Assembly (NCBI GenBank): GCA_963666475.2
Contig: OY762821.2
Coordinates: 868,001 to 932,000, forward strand
Direction: 5' to 3'
DNA length: 64,000 bases
DNA from: JBFHIZ01 sp963666475
GTDB taxonomy: Bacteria; Bacillota; Clostridia; Lachnospirales; Lachnospiraceae
The notes under the pieces: model-generated
Told to the model about the DNA's origin: nothing
Databases searched by the model: none
The model's input: the letters and a program-made list of their open reading frames with translations, nothing else
Program-made: the position numbers and the translations under genes
Shown: positions 33,399-41,656 of the stretch, in pieces
How positions within the stretch are numbered: position 1 is the stretch's first letter
Layout of the letters: each line of letters starts with the position of its first letter

Positions 33399-34214
33399 AT
33401 GGTACGAGCTTTATGGACGGCGGCATCCGGAATGTCTGCACAACAAAATAATGTAGATACGATTTCAAACAATCTTGCAAACGTAAATACGACGGGGTAT
33501 AAGACCGAAGTTGCAGAGTTTAAATCTTTGCTATATCAAAATACGCAGTCGCTTACGACTTCTGCAAATGGAGAGAACAAACCGATTTCTGCACAGATAG
33601 GACTTGGTGTTCGAAACTCCGCAATTACTTCTATTTTTACACAGGGAAGTTTTTTGGCTTCTTCTTCAAATACAGCATTTGCAATTGATGGCGCCGGATT
33701 CTTTGGAATCCAGGGAGCTGATGGACAAACGTATTATACAAAAAATGGTAATTTTGTTTTGTCTGAAGGAACGGGTGGACTGACTCTATGTACGACAGAC
33801 GGAAATCCAGTGTTGGATTCTACTGGAAAAACGATTACTTTTGCAGCAGATATGGATGCTTCGCAGATTACGATTACTGCATCGGGAGAGTTTGCATATC
33901 CAGATGAATCAAATAATCCAGTGTCATTAGGAATTACCGTTGGGTTATTTCAGTTTACAAATCCGGCTGGATTGGAAAAAACAGACAGTAGTTTATATAA
34001 AGCAACCGAGGCAAGTGGTGGTGCAATAAATGAAGCAACAAGCACAACGGTCGTTAAAAGTGGAGTCAAGCAAGGGTATTTAGAAGGCTCCAATGTGCAG
34101 GTTGTGGATGAAATGGTCAACTTGATTGTTGCACAACGTGCATATGAAATGAATTCCAAAGCAATACAAGCAGCTGATGAAATGATGGGTCAGGCAAATG
34201 GTCTTCGTAGATAG
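33399..34214 (+). CDS. flhP: Flagellar hook-basal body protein, FlhP (FlgG-like)
   Basis: The second rod protein, 271 residues. N-terminal motif ASGMSAQQNNVDTISNNLAN, glycine-rich FAIDGAGFFGIQG, and the C-terminal signature EGSNVQVVDEMVNLIVAQRA, which is the classic FlgG end. It is paralogous to the gene before it. Together they would form the distal rod of a Gram-positive flagellum. The remaining flagellar genes are not in this window, apart from the rod-binding protein that follows and yvyF further on. Confidence 0.92.
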   Translation: MVRALWTAASGMSAQQNNVDTISNNLANVNTTGYKTEVAEFKSLLYQNTQSLTTSANGENKPISAQIGLGVRNSAITSIFTQGSFLASSSNTAFAIDGAGFFGIQGADGQTYYTKNGNFVLSEGTGGLTLCTTDGNPVLDSTGKTITFAADMDASQITITASGEFAYPDESNNPVSLGITVGLFQFTNPAGLEKTDSSLYKATEASGGAINEATSTTVVKSGVKQGYLEGSNVQVVDEMVNLIVAQRAYEMNSKAIQAADEMMGQANGLRR

Positions 34215-34232
34215 AAAGTAGTGGTGATTTAA

Positions 34233-34565
34233 ATGGATATCAATTTATATTCGGATTATTTAAATTCTGCAACTGTTCAGAATTCATCTGTTTCCAATAA
34301 GGCTTCCTCGGATTACAGTAATGCGACGGATGAGGAATTAATGGATGCCTGCAAAGAATTTGAATCGTATTTTTTGGAGCAGGTTTTTAAGGAAATGCAA
34401 AAAACAATAATTAAGGCAGAGGAAGAGACTTCCGCCAATTCAAGTATGCAGGATTACTTTGAAGAAGAAATGGTGAAAGAATTTGCAGCACAATCAACGG
34501 ATCAAAATCCTCTTGGACTGGCGCAAATGCTATATGAACAAATGAAAAGAAACTATGACCTATAA
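34233..34565 (+). CDS. Flagellar rod-binding protein (FlgJ N-terminal type)
   Basis: A 110-residue protein matching the rod-binding domain of FlgJ. The hallmark CKEFESYFLEQVFKEMQKT is near residues 40-58, and NPLGLAQMLYEQM is at the C-terminus. The muramidase domain of proteobacterial FlgJ is absent, so it is likely a rod cap or scaffold only. It lies 18 bases after flhP and ends the flagellar group with a terminator. Confidence 0.9.
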   Translation: MDINLYSDYLNSATVQNSSVSNKASSDYSNATDEELMDACKEFESYFLEQVFKEMQKTIIKAEEETSANSSMQDYFEEEMVKEFAAQSTDQNPLGLAQMLYEQMKRNYDL

Positions 34566-34574
34566 ATAAGGAGT

Positions 34575-34602
34575 AAAAGGCTGCCTTGCCAGGCAGCCTT
34601 TT
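34575..34602 (+). terminator. Terminator-like hairpin between flgJ-type gene and recD2
   Basis: A perfect 12-bp stem, AAAAGGCTGCCT (34575-34586) with AGGCAGCCTTTT (34591-34602), loop TGCC. Only four T follow before AAACATGT, so termination may be partial. It sits between AAGGAG (34568-34573) and the recD2 start at 34611. Confidence 0.75.
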
Positions 34603-34610
34603 AAACATGT

Positions 34611-36869
34611 ATGGAAACGATTAAAGCAATCATCGAGAGAATTACATATCGAAGTGAAGGCACAGGGTTTACCGTTCTGGCAATAGAAACCGAAGGGAAA
34701 GAGCGAATTGCAGTCGGGACATTTGCACAGATAGACGAGGGTATGCATGTGGAGTTTACAGGGGAATGGATTGACCATCCGGTCTATGCCAAACAATTCT
34801 CTGTAAAATCATTCAAGATGCTTCCTTTTGAAGATCGCATTTCTATTGAACGCTATTTGGGTTCTGGCGCAATCAAGGGAATTGGGCCGGCACTTGCTCG
34901 TCGTATCGTTGCAACGTTTGGCGATGACACCCTTAAAATCATTGAAGAACAGCCGGAACGGCTATCTGAAATTCGTGGAATTAGTTTGAAAAGTGCGCGA
35001 ACGATTGCTGCACAACTAGAGGAAAAAAAAGATACCCGAGAAGCTATGATTTTTTTGCAAAAATTTGGCATTTCCAATACGGTTGCGCTGAAAATCTATC
35101 AATACTATGGGGACAAAGTCTATCGAATTATGGAAAGCAATCCATACCAGCTGGCAGAAGACATTGATGGAATTGGATTTCAAAAGGCGGACGAGATTGC
35201 AGTGCGAGCAGGATTGAATATTGACTCTGAATTTCGTATTCGTAGTGGCATCTTATATGCGCTATTGATTGCTTCTTCTTCCGGTCACGTATATCTACCA
35301 GAGGATTTGCTAATTCGAAGTACGATGCATCTTTTACACATCCCTGAAGATGAGATTCGCCCACATATCATCAATTTATACATGGATCAAAAAATTGTAA
35401 TCAAAGAGTGGGATGGAATTCGTTGTATATATGCGCCACGAATGTATTATGCAGAGTTGAATTGCGCTCGAATGATTATGGACTTAAACTGGACTTTGGA
35501 TTTGCTTCCTTCGGAGAAAGAAAATAGAATTCATCGAATGAACCACATTATCGACGCGGAACAAGATCGAAAATCTTATATCCTCGATGACGTACAAAGA
35601 CAAGCGATAGCGGATTGTATTGAACATGGGGTGCTGCTGATTACAGGGGGGCCAGGTACTGGGAAAACCACAATTATCAACTCCATGATTTCGTATTTTA
35701 TGGAAGAAAATCAAGATGTCTTTTTGGCTGCACCGACTGGCCGAGCTGCAAAACGAATGACACAGGCGACAGGATACGAAGCTAGAACAATTCATCGAAT
35801 GCTTGAAGTTTCGGGTGGGGAGATGGAAGAAGGAAGGCGCGCTGTTTTTGGAAGAGATGAGGAAAATCCATTAGAAGTGGATGTCGTCATTGTCGATGAA
35901 GTATCTATGATGGACGTTTTTTTATTTCATGCACTTCTGAAAGCGATTGCACCAGGAACCAAATTAATTTTGGTAGGGGATGTTGATCAGTTGCCGTCCG
36001 TAGGACCAGGACAAGTATTGAAGGACTTGATCGAATCAGATTGTCTTCCTGTTTCTTTTTTGAAAACAATCTACCGACAAAGTGAAAAAAGTTTGATTGT
36101 ACGGAATGCACATCGAATTAACCGTGGTGAGTCTATTCTAACCGAAAAAGATAGCACAGATTTTTTCCTGATGCAGCGTACACAAGCATCTGCCATCTCG
36201 CAAGAAATGGCAATGTTGATTCAAAAAAATCTTCCGGAATATTATCATGTAGATCCTTTTGACATTCAGGTTCTGACGCCGATGCGTGAAGGGGAATTGG
36301 GGATATACCGGTTGAATGAAATTCTTCAACAAAGCTTAAATCCTGAGAACAAAAATAAAAAAGAAATGAATCTGGATGGACGGCTCTTTCGTGAGGGCGA
36401 CAAGGTTATGCAGATTAAGAACAATTATCAAATTGAATGGGAAGTTCGAGGAAATTATGGAATACCAATCGACCGCGGAACTGGAGTGTTTAACGGAGAT
36501 ATGGGAAAAATAGTGGAAATTAACGAATACGCAAGGCAAGTAACGGTGGAATTTGAAGAACAAAAAAGAGTAGCTTATCCTTATCACCAAATTGATCAGT
36601 TAGAGCTTGCTTATGCGATTACAATACATAAGTCGCAGGGAAGTGAATATCCGGTCGTAATCATGCCGCTTTTAAGTGGACCTAAGAATCTACTATGTAG
36701 AAATTTGTTATATACAGGGGTAACAAGGGCAAAGGATTGCCTGCTTGTTATGGGAAGACGTGAAATTGTAAACGAAATGATCGATAATGCACATGTGAAA
36801 GAACGATTCACAACACTTTCGTTACAAATGAATGATTTGAAAAGAATTGCTGCTATGAATGAAGAATGA
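34611..36869 (+). CDS. recD2: ATP-dependent RecD2-type helicase
   Basis: Superfamily 1B 5'-3' DNA helicase not linked to RecBC. The 752-residue protein has an N-terminal OB and helix-hairpin-helix region (about 1-200: IKGIGPALARRI, IRGISLKSARTI, IDGIGFQKADEI). It then has Walker A TGGPGTGKTT (about residue 345), VVDEVSMMD, the GDVDQLPSVGPG motif, and the C-terminal TIHKSQGSEYP and YTGVTRAKD motifs. The ATG at 34611 has no ribosome binding site in the eight bases before it. AAGGAG lies beyond the hairpin. The stop overlaps comFC as ATGA. Confidence 0.94.
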   Translation: METIKAIIERITYRSEGTGFTVLAIETEGKERIAVGTFAQIDEGMHVEFTGEWIDHPVYAKQFSVKSFKMLPFEDRISIERYLGSGAIKGIGPALARRIVATFGDDTLKIIEEQPERLSEIRGISLKSARTIAAQLEEKKDTREAMIFLQKFGISNTVALKIYQYYGDKVYRIMESNPYQLAEDIDGIGFQKADEIAVRAGLNIDSEFRIRSGILYALLIASSSGHVYLPEDLLIRSTMHLLHIPEDEIRPHIINLYMDQKIVIKEWDGIRCIYAPRMYYAELNCARMIMDLNWTLDLLPSEKENRIHRMNHIIDAEQDRKSYILDDVQRQAIADCIEHGVLLITGGPGTGKTTIINSMISYFMEENQDVFLAAPTGRAAKRMTQATGYEARTIHRMLEVSGGEMEEGRRAVFGRDEENPLEVDVVIVDEVSMMDVFLFHALLKAIAPGTKLILVGDVDQLPSVGPGQVLKDLIESDCLPVSFLKTIYRQSEKSLIVRNAHRINRGESILTEKDSTDFFLMQRTQASAISQEMAMLIQKNLPEYYHVDPFDIQVLTPMREGELGIYRLNEILQQSLNPENKNKKEMNLDGRLFREGDKVMQIKNNYQIEWEVRGNYGIPIDRGTGVFNGDMGKIVEINEYARQVTVEFEEQKRVAYPYHQIDQLELAYAITIHKSQGSEYPVVIMPLLSGPKNLLCRNLLYTGVTRAKDCLLVMGRREIVNEMIDNAHVKERFTTLSLQMNDLKRIAAMNEE

Positions 36870-37567
36870 AAGAATGGAAAATTTGGAATCTTTTTTATCC
36901 AAGAAAGTGCCCGATCTGCGACAGTGTCCTCGACAAATATGATCATGAACTCTGTGAAAAATGCGAAAGAAGTGTATCCATAATTTGTGGAAATGTATGC
37001 ATGACCTGTGGTAGACCTTTGCAGTTTGGCATAAGTTTGTGTAAAGATTGCGAAAGAACAAGACATTCGTTTGAATGGGGGGCTGCGCTCTATCGCTATT
37101 TGGATATTCAGGAGGCTGTATATCGAATGAAATATGCAAAAAGAGAAGATCTTTTTCTGTATTTTGGGAAGGAAATCGTTCGATGCCGTCTTGAAGAAAT
37201 TAATCAAATGCATGCAGATTGTATCATTCCGATTCCGATGCATAAAAAAAGAAAAAGAAAACGGAGTTATAACCACGCAGAAAAACTGGCAGCTCAGATA
37301 AGTTTGCATACAGGAATTCCAATTTACTCGAATGCAGTCAAACGCATAAAAAAAACTGTTCCTTTAAAATACTTAAGTCGTAATGAGCGGCAATTAAATT
37401 TGAAAAAAGCTTTTATTCTTGGGGCAAATGATGTAAAATTAAAGATAATTATACTCGTGGATGACATCTACACTACGGGAACTACGCTAGACGAAGTTTC
37501 AAAAGTTCTGATGAATGCAGGAGCTAAAAAAGTTTTTTTTATCACCCTTGCAATAGGGAGTGAATAA
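36866..37567 (+). CDS. comFC: ComFC-like phosphoribosyltransferase-fold protein
   Basis: A 233-residue protein with two N-terminal CxxC zinc pairs (KCPICD, CEKCE and CMTCGRP...CKDCE) and a C-terminal PRTase domain holding LVDDIYTTGTTLDE (the PRPP loop). ComFC takes part in DNA uptake for natural competence in Bacillus; close homologs (GntX) occur in non-competent bacteria. ATGA overlap with recD2. In Bacillus comFC is followed by yvyF, as here. Confidence 0.9.
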   Translation: MKEWKIWNLFYPRKCPICDSVLDKYDHELCEKCERSVSIICGNVCMTCGRPLQFGISLCKDCERTRHSFEWGAALYRYLDIQEAVYRMKYAKREDLFLYFGKEIVRCRLEEINQMHADCIIPIPMHKKRKRKRSYNHAEKLAAQISLHTGIPIYSNAVKRIKKTVPLKYLSRNERQLNLKKAFILGANDVKLKIIILVDDIYTTGTTLDEVSKVLMNAGAKKVFFITLAIGSE

Positions 37568-37582
37568 AGATCAGGAGGCCAT

Positions 37583-37993
37583 ATGAACGTAAGAAACTGT
37601 AAAAAATGTGGGAAAATATTTAATTATATCGCAGGACCACCAATTTGTCCGTCCTGCCGTGAAAAAATGGAAGAAAAATTTCAGGAAGTAAAGAAATTTG
37701 TTAGGGAAAATAAAATGGCCGGAGTGAATGAAATCGCTACGGAATGTGAGGTTGAGATTAATCAGATTCACCAGTGGATTCGTGAAGAACGTCTTTTCTT
37801 TTCTGATGATTCACCAATTGGTATCAACTGTGAAAATTGCGGAAAAATGATTAAGACAGGACGTTTTTGCGATCAATGTAAAAATGAAATGGCAAGAGGT
37901 CTTTCAAGTACTGTTCGCAAAAATGAACCAATGGAAGAAGATACAAAAAAACCGTCAAATTCAAATTCAAAGATGCGTTTTTTAGATTATTAA
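37583..37993 (+). CDS. yvyF: Flagellar operon protein YvyF (TIGR03826-like)
   Basis: A 136-residue cytosolic protein with two zinc-ribbon-like CxxC pairs (CKKCGK...CPSC and CENCGKM...CDQC). Between them is a helix-turn-helix-like middle (MAGVNEIATECEVEINQIHQWIREERL, read in parts). It matches YvyF, found between comFC and flgM in Bacillus flagellar clusters. Here flgM, flgN and flgK are absent and two membrane-protein genes follow instead. AGGAGGCCAT precedes the ATG. Its molecular role is not established. Confidence 0.85.
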   Translation: MNVRNCKKCGKIFNYIAGPPICPSCREKMEEKFQEVKKFVRENKMAGVNEIATECEVEINQIHQWIREERLFFSDDSPIGINCENCGKMIKTGRFCDQCKNEMARGLSSTVRKNEPMEEDTKKPSNSNSKMRFLDY

Positions 37994-38037
37994 GAATGAT
38001 AGCTGTATGAGTTATTACATATAGCATGGAGATTACA

Positions 38038-38439
38038 ATGGTAGACGCAAACAGAGTAAAACTGATGACCCGAATGGCATCATATGAAATGAACGAAGGA
38101 AAAAAATATAAAAAAATCGGGAATTACTTTCGTTCGGATTATCTGGCAATGCAAGTGATTAAATCGATTGTATACGGATCTATTGCATACATGTTGATCC
38201 TTGCAATTTATTTTATCTATACGCTGGATACTTTTTTGAAAGATATTTATGATCTTGATCTCATCCTTTTCGCAAAAGATCTTTTGGTTAAGTATGCAAT
38301 TTTTGTTTTGGTATATACCGTGATTTCAATCATTGTTTATGCGATACGTTATAGTACTGCCAGAAAGAGTTTGAGATGTTATTTCAACAACCTAAAAAAA
38401 TTATCGGATTATTATACGGTGTTGGAAGAAGAAAAATGA
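38038..38439 (+). CDS. Small membrane protein of unknown function
   Basis: A 133-residue protein with two membrane segments (about 39-62 and 80-103) and basic N- and C-terminal tails. No family was recognised. The start is set at ATG 38038 because GGAG (38028-38031) lies six bases upstream; the ATG at 38026 would overlap that site. A short imperfect hairpin (38002-38009 with 38018-38025) precedes it. It leads the membrane protein and cdaA genes and is probably co-transcribed with them. Confidence 0.7.
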   Translation: MVDANRVKLMTRMASYEMNEGKKYKKIGNYFRSDYLAMQVIKSIVYGSIAYMLILAIYFIYTLDTFLKDIYDLDLILFAKDLLVKYAIFVLVYTVISIIVYAIRYSTARKSLRCYFNNLKKLSDYYTVLEEEK

Positions 38440-38443
38440 TTTA

Positions 38444-39439
38444 GTGATCAAATCAATGATAATGTTTGAAAGGCATGGTTTTTTTATTATGAAAAGTTTA
38501 TTAGTACTTCGAGAGAGTGTGCGCGTGATTTACAGCAAGTATCAAGTTTATATTCTGCCACTCGCAAAATTTCTCCTTTGTTTTGTTGTTCTAACAGGTC
38601 TAAACAGTCAATTGGGATACATGAGCACGCTTAACAATTCGGCAATCGTCTTAGTTGTTGCTTTAATGGCTTCTTTTTTACCAGTTAACTTTATGATTTT
38701 GGCGTCCGTACTTTTTTCGCTTGGTCACTTTTATGCAATCGGAATCGAAGCGGCAGCAGCAGGGTTCTTATTTTCTTTCTTACTGCTCGTATTGTATTTC
38801 CGATTTACACCAAAGGATACTCTGGTAGTTTTATTGCTTCCACTTTGTTTTGCAATGAAAATACCAGCAATTATACCAATCGCAGTTGGATTGTTATTAA
38901 ATCCAGTATCCATTTTTTCGATTGCATTTGCATGTACAGCCTATTATTTTATACAAGTGGTTTCCCAAAATGCGGTGCTTTTAGGTGGATCGTCCGAACT
39001 TGAGATGCTTGATAAGTTTCGACTTGTTGTAGATGGTATGATTCATAATCGCGAGATGTATGTAATGATTATTGCTTTTTCATTCACAGTTTTCGTTGTA
39101 TATATGATACGCAGACTTAGTATTGATCATGCGTGGTTAATTGCAATCGGGTCTGGAGCCTTGGTATGCATTATATTTATTATGGTTGGAGACATGAGTC
39201 TTAATACGGATATTTCTATTCCGGCAACCATACTTGGATCTATATTTTCAGTTGCAATTGCAATTGTAATTAAATTCTTTAAATTTAACGTTGATTATTC
39301 TAGAATTGAAAAAGTGCAATTTGAGGATGATGAATATTATTATTATGTGAAAGCGATTCCTAAATTCACCGTGTCACGTCCGAACAAACAAGTACAGAAA
39401 ATCGGTGGCAATAAAAGAGGAACAAAAATTTCTGAGTAA
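38444..39439 (+). CDS. Polytopic membrane protein of unknown function
   Basis: A protein of up to 331 residues with about nine hydrophobic segments between residues 40 and 290, and a hydrophilic basic C-terminal tail with the run EDDEYYYYVKAI. No catalytic motif was recognised. The start is uncertain. The GTG at 38444 has GGAAGAAG 12 bases upstream, while the ATG codons at 38456, 38462 and 38489 lack good sites. It lies 18 bases before cdaA. That suggests a role tied to c-di-AMP synthesis or the cell envelope, but this is only inference. Confidence 0.7.
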   Translation: MIKSMIMFERHGFFIMKSLLVLRESVRVIYSKYQVYILPLAKFLLCFVVLTGLNSQLGYMSTLNNSAIVLVVALMASFLPVNFMILASVLFSLGHFYAIGIEAAAAGFLFSFLLLVLYFRFTPKDTLVVLLLPLCFAMKIPAIIPIAVGLLLNPVSIFSIAFACTAYYFIQVVSQNAVLLGGSSELEMLDKFRLVVDGMIHNREMYVMIIAFSFTVFVVYMIRRLSIDHAWLIAIGSGALVCIIFIMVGDMSLNTDISIPATILGSIFSVAIAIVIKFFKFNVDYSRIEKVQFEDDEYYYYVKAIPKFTVSRPNKQVQKIGGNKRGTKISE

Positions 39440-39457
39440 TCGGGAGTAAGGAAAGCA

Positions 39458-40336
39458 ATGGAAGTATTTCGAAATTTCTTTGATCAAGTCCTATCAAAAG
39501 CATATTTTCCGAAGACCATACGGATTACAGATATTGTAGAAGTTTTATTTATTAGCTTTTTGGTATATCAGTTAATTGTGTGGATTAAGAAAACAAAAGC
39601 ATGGAACCTATTGAAAGGTTTTATTGTAATTCTTGTGTTCATTGGAATTGCTGCGATTTTTCAAATGTCAACAATCCTATGGATTGTTGAGAATGTATTT
39701 AGTATCGCTGTAATTGCATTGGTAATTGTGCTTCAACCAGAATTAAGAAAAGCACTGGAAACTTTGGGCCAAAAAAATATATTTAAATCCGTGATTTCTT
39801 TTGATAGTGCAAAAGGCGGAGTGGACGGCAGATTTTCCGATAAGTCGGTAAATGAGATAGTACATGCATGTCAGGAAATGAGCAAGACAAGAACGGGTGC
39901 ATTGATTGTAATTGAACGAGAAGTATCCTTGGCTGATTATGAGCGTACTGGTATTGCAATTGATGCGTTGGTTTCAAGTCAGCTGTTAATTAATATTTTT
40001 GAACATAATACACCGTTGCACGACGGTGCTATTGTTATGCGTGGAGATCGTATTACTTCAGCAACTTGCTATCTACCGCTTTCTGATAATCGTTCCCTAA
40101 GTAAGCAGCTTGGTACAAGACATCGTGCTGCAATCGGTATTTCTGAAGAAACAGATGCCGTAACCGTAGTTGTATCGGAAGAGACGGGACATATATCCAT
40201 TACGAAAGAGGGAGATATTATCCGAAATCTATCTTTGGAGCAATTGCAGGAACAACTGCATAGTGCACAAGACAAAACCATAGAAGAAAAGAAAATTCAT
40301 TTCTTTTGGGAAGGCAGGGTGAAGCATGAAAAATAA
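39458..40336 (+). CDS. cdaA: Diadenylate cyclase CdaA
   Basis: Membrane enzyme that makes c-di-AMP from two ATP. The 292-residue protein has three N-terminal membrane segments (about 20-95) and a DAC domain (about 120-265) with both active-site motifs: the DGA motif in LHDGAIVMRGDRI and the RHR motif in GTRHRAAIGI. The C-terminus overlaps cdaR by 11 bases. In Firmicutes cdaA-cdaR-glmM form a conserved operon in which CdaR and GlmM modulate the cyclase, and the same order is present here. Confidence 0.97.
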   Translation: MEVFRNFFDQVLSKAYFPKTIRITDIVEVLFISFLVYQLIVWIKKTKAWNLLKGFIVILVFIGIAAIFQMSTILWIVENVFSIAVIALVIVLQPELRKALETLGQKNIFKSVISFDSAKGGVDGRFSDKSVNEIVHACQEMSKTRTGALIVIEREVSLADYERTGIAIDALVSSQLLINIFEHNTPLHDGAIVMRGDRITSATCYLPLSDNRSLSKQLGTRHRAAIGISEETDAVTVVVSEETGHISITKEGDIIRNLSLEQLQEQLHSAQDKTIEEKKIHFFWEGRVKHEK

Positions 40337-41612
40337 AATTCTAAACAACCTTGGCTTGAAAATATTGGCTTTGTTGATTTCCCTTATGTTGTGGTTAATT
40401 GTAATCAACTTAAATGACCCAGTTATGGATAAGCCTTATTCGGGAATTAAAGTAGAAGTAATCAACGCAGATGCTTTGAGTGATGAAGGTAAAGTATATG
40501 AAATATTGGAAGGGACCGGTACGGTATCAGTAGTCATCTATGCGCCTCGTACAGTGATAGAAAATCTATCCAAGGATGACATCCATGCAGTTGCAGATTT
40601 GTCCCAGATTTCAGTTTCGAATACAGTTGAAATTACCGCATATAGCGATCGAAATAATGATCAAATCGAAAAAATTACCATTGCAAAAAATAGCTTGAAA
40701 TTGAGCATTGAAAATGAACTCAGCAAACAGGTTCTGATCGATGCACAAACAACAGGAGAGCCGGCAGAAGGTTACATTGTAGGTGATGTGTCGACCAATC
40801 AGAATATTGTCCGATTGAGTGGACCTGAGTCAGTAATATCTACAATAAGTTCAGCATCGGTATCGGTTGATGTATCTGGTATGTCGTCTAGTATTTCAAC
40901 GAATACGGAGATTAAGCTGTACGACGCAGATGGCGTAGAAGTAACCAATGAGAGCGTTGTCAAAAATATTAATGCAATCAGCTTAAATGCAGAAATCCTA
41001 GCCACAAAATATGTAAATCTCGCCTTTTCATCAACGGGTAGTCCACAAGAAGGATATTTGTTAAACGGAACCATATCTTCAAATCCAAGTCGAGTATTGA
41101 TTGCAGGAAATGAAGATGATCTTTCAGATGTCAGCCGAATTGTTGTGGCTGGATCGGAATTGGATGTTACAGATATTTCAGAGAATCTAGTTCGTGTCAT
41201 TGATATAACACCATACCTTCCGGAAGGAATCCGTTTGGGAAATTTGGGATATTCAGGAATGGCCACAGTAACCGTAGAGGTGGAGCCAGAAATAGAAAGT
41301 ACGTTTATATACAATGAACAGCATATGTTCGTTGGAAACGGAACGGATAATGTTGATATTTCGGTAAAAGAAATGGCAAATCATTTGCAAATCAAACTGG
41401 CTGGTCTTGCAAGTACTATAGCGGGCTTAACCGAAGATGATGTAAAAGTAAGTATTGATATGAATGATATCATTGAAGAATACGGATTAGATAGTCTTAA
41501 AGCGGGAACTTACTTGACTCCAGTATATATTGAACTACCAGATGGGGTTCGCTTATTAGAGCAGGAAACAGTTACTGTAATTGTGAAAGATCGTGTTACC
41601 GATGCACAATAG
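40326..41612 (+). CDS. cdaR: c-di-AMP synthase regulator CdaR (YbbR domain protein)
   Basis: A 428-residue protein with one N-terminal membrane helix (about 12-28, LKILALLISLMLWLIV) and an extracellular part with about four YbbR repeats. It binds and modulates CdaA at the membrane. Starts within the end of cdaA, with AGGGTGAAGC just before the ATG. The name should not be mixed with the sugar-diacid regulator family seen at 18657. Confidence 0.92.
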   Translation: MKNKILNNLGLKILALLISLMLWLIVINLNDPVMDKPYSGIKVEVINADALSDEGKVYEILEGTGTVSVVIYAPRTVIENLSKDDIHAVADLSQISVSNTVEITAYSDRNNDQIEKITIAKNSLKLSIENELSKQVLIDAQTTGEPAEGYIVGDVSTNQNIVRLSGPESVISTISSASVSVDVSGMSSSISTNTEIKLYDADGVEVTNESVVKNINAISLNAEILATKYVNLAFSSTGSPQEGYLLNGTISSNPSRVLIAGNEDDLSDVSRIVVAGSELDVTDISENLVRVIDITPYLPEGIRLGNLGYSGMATVTVEVEPEIESTFIYNEQHMFVGNGTDNVDISVKEMANHLQIKLAGLASTIAGLTEDDVKVSIDMNDIIEEYGLDSLKAGTYLTPVYIELPDGVRLLEQETVTVIVKDRVTDAQ

Positions 41613-41656
41613 TTTTGTGTAGGGATAAAAATATAAAACAACCTTGGAGGTTTATT

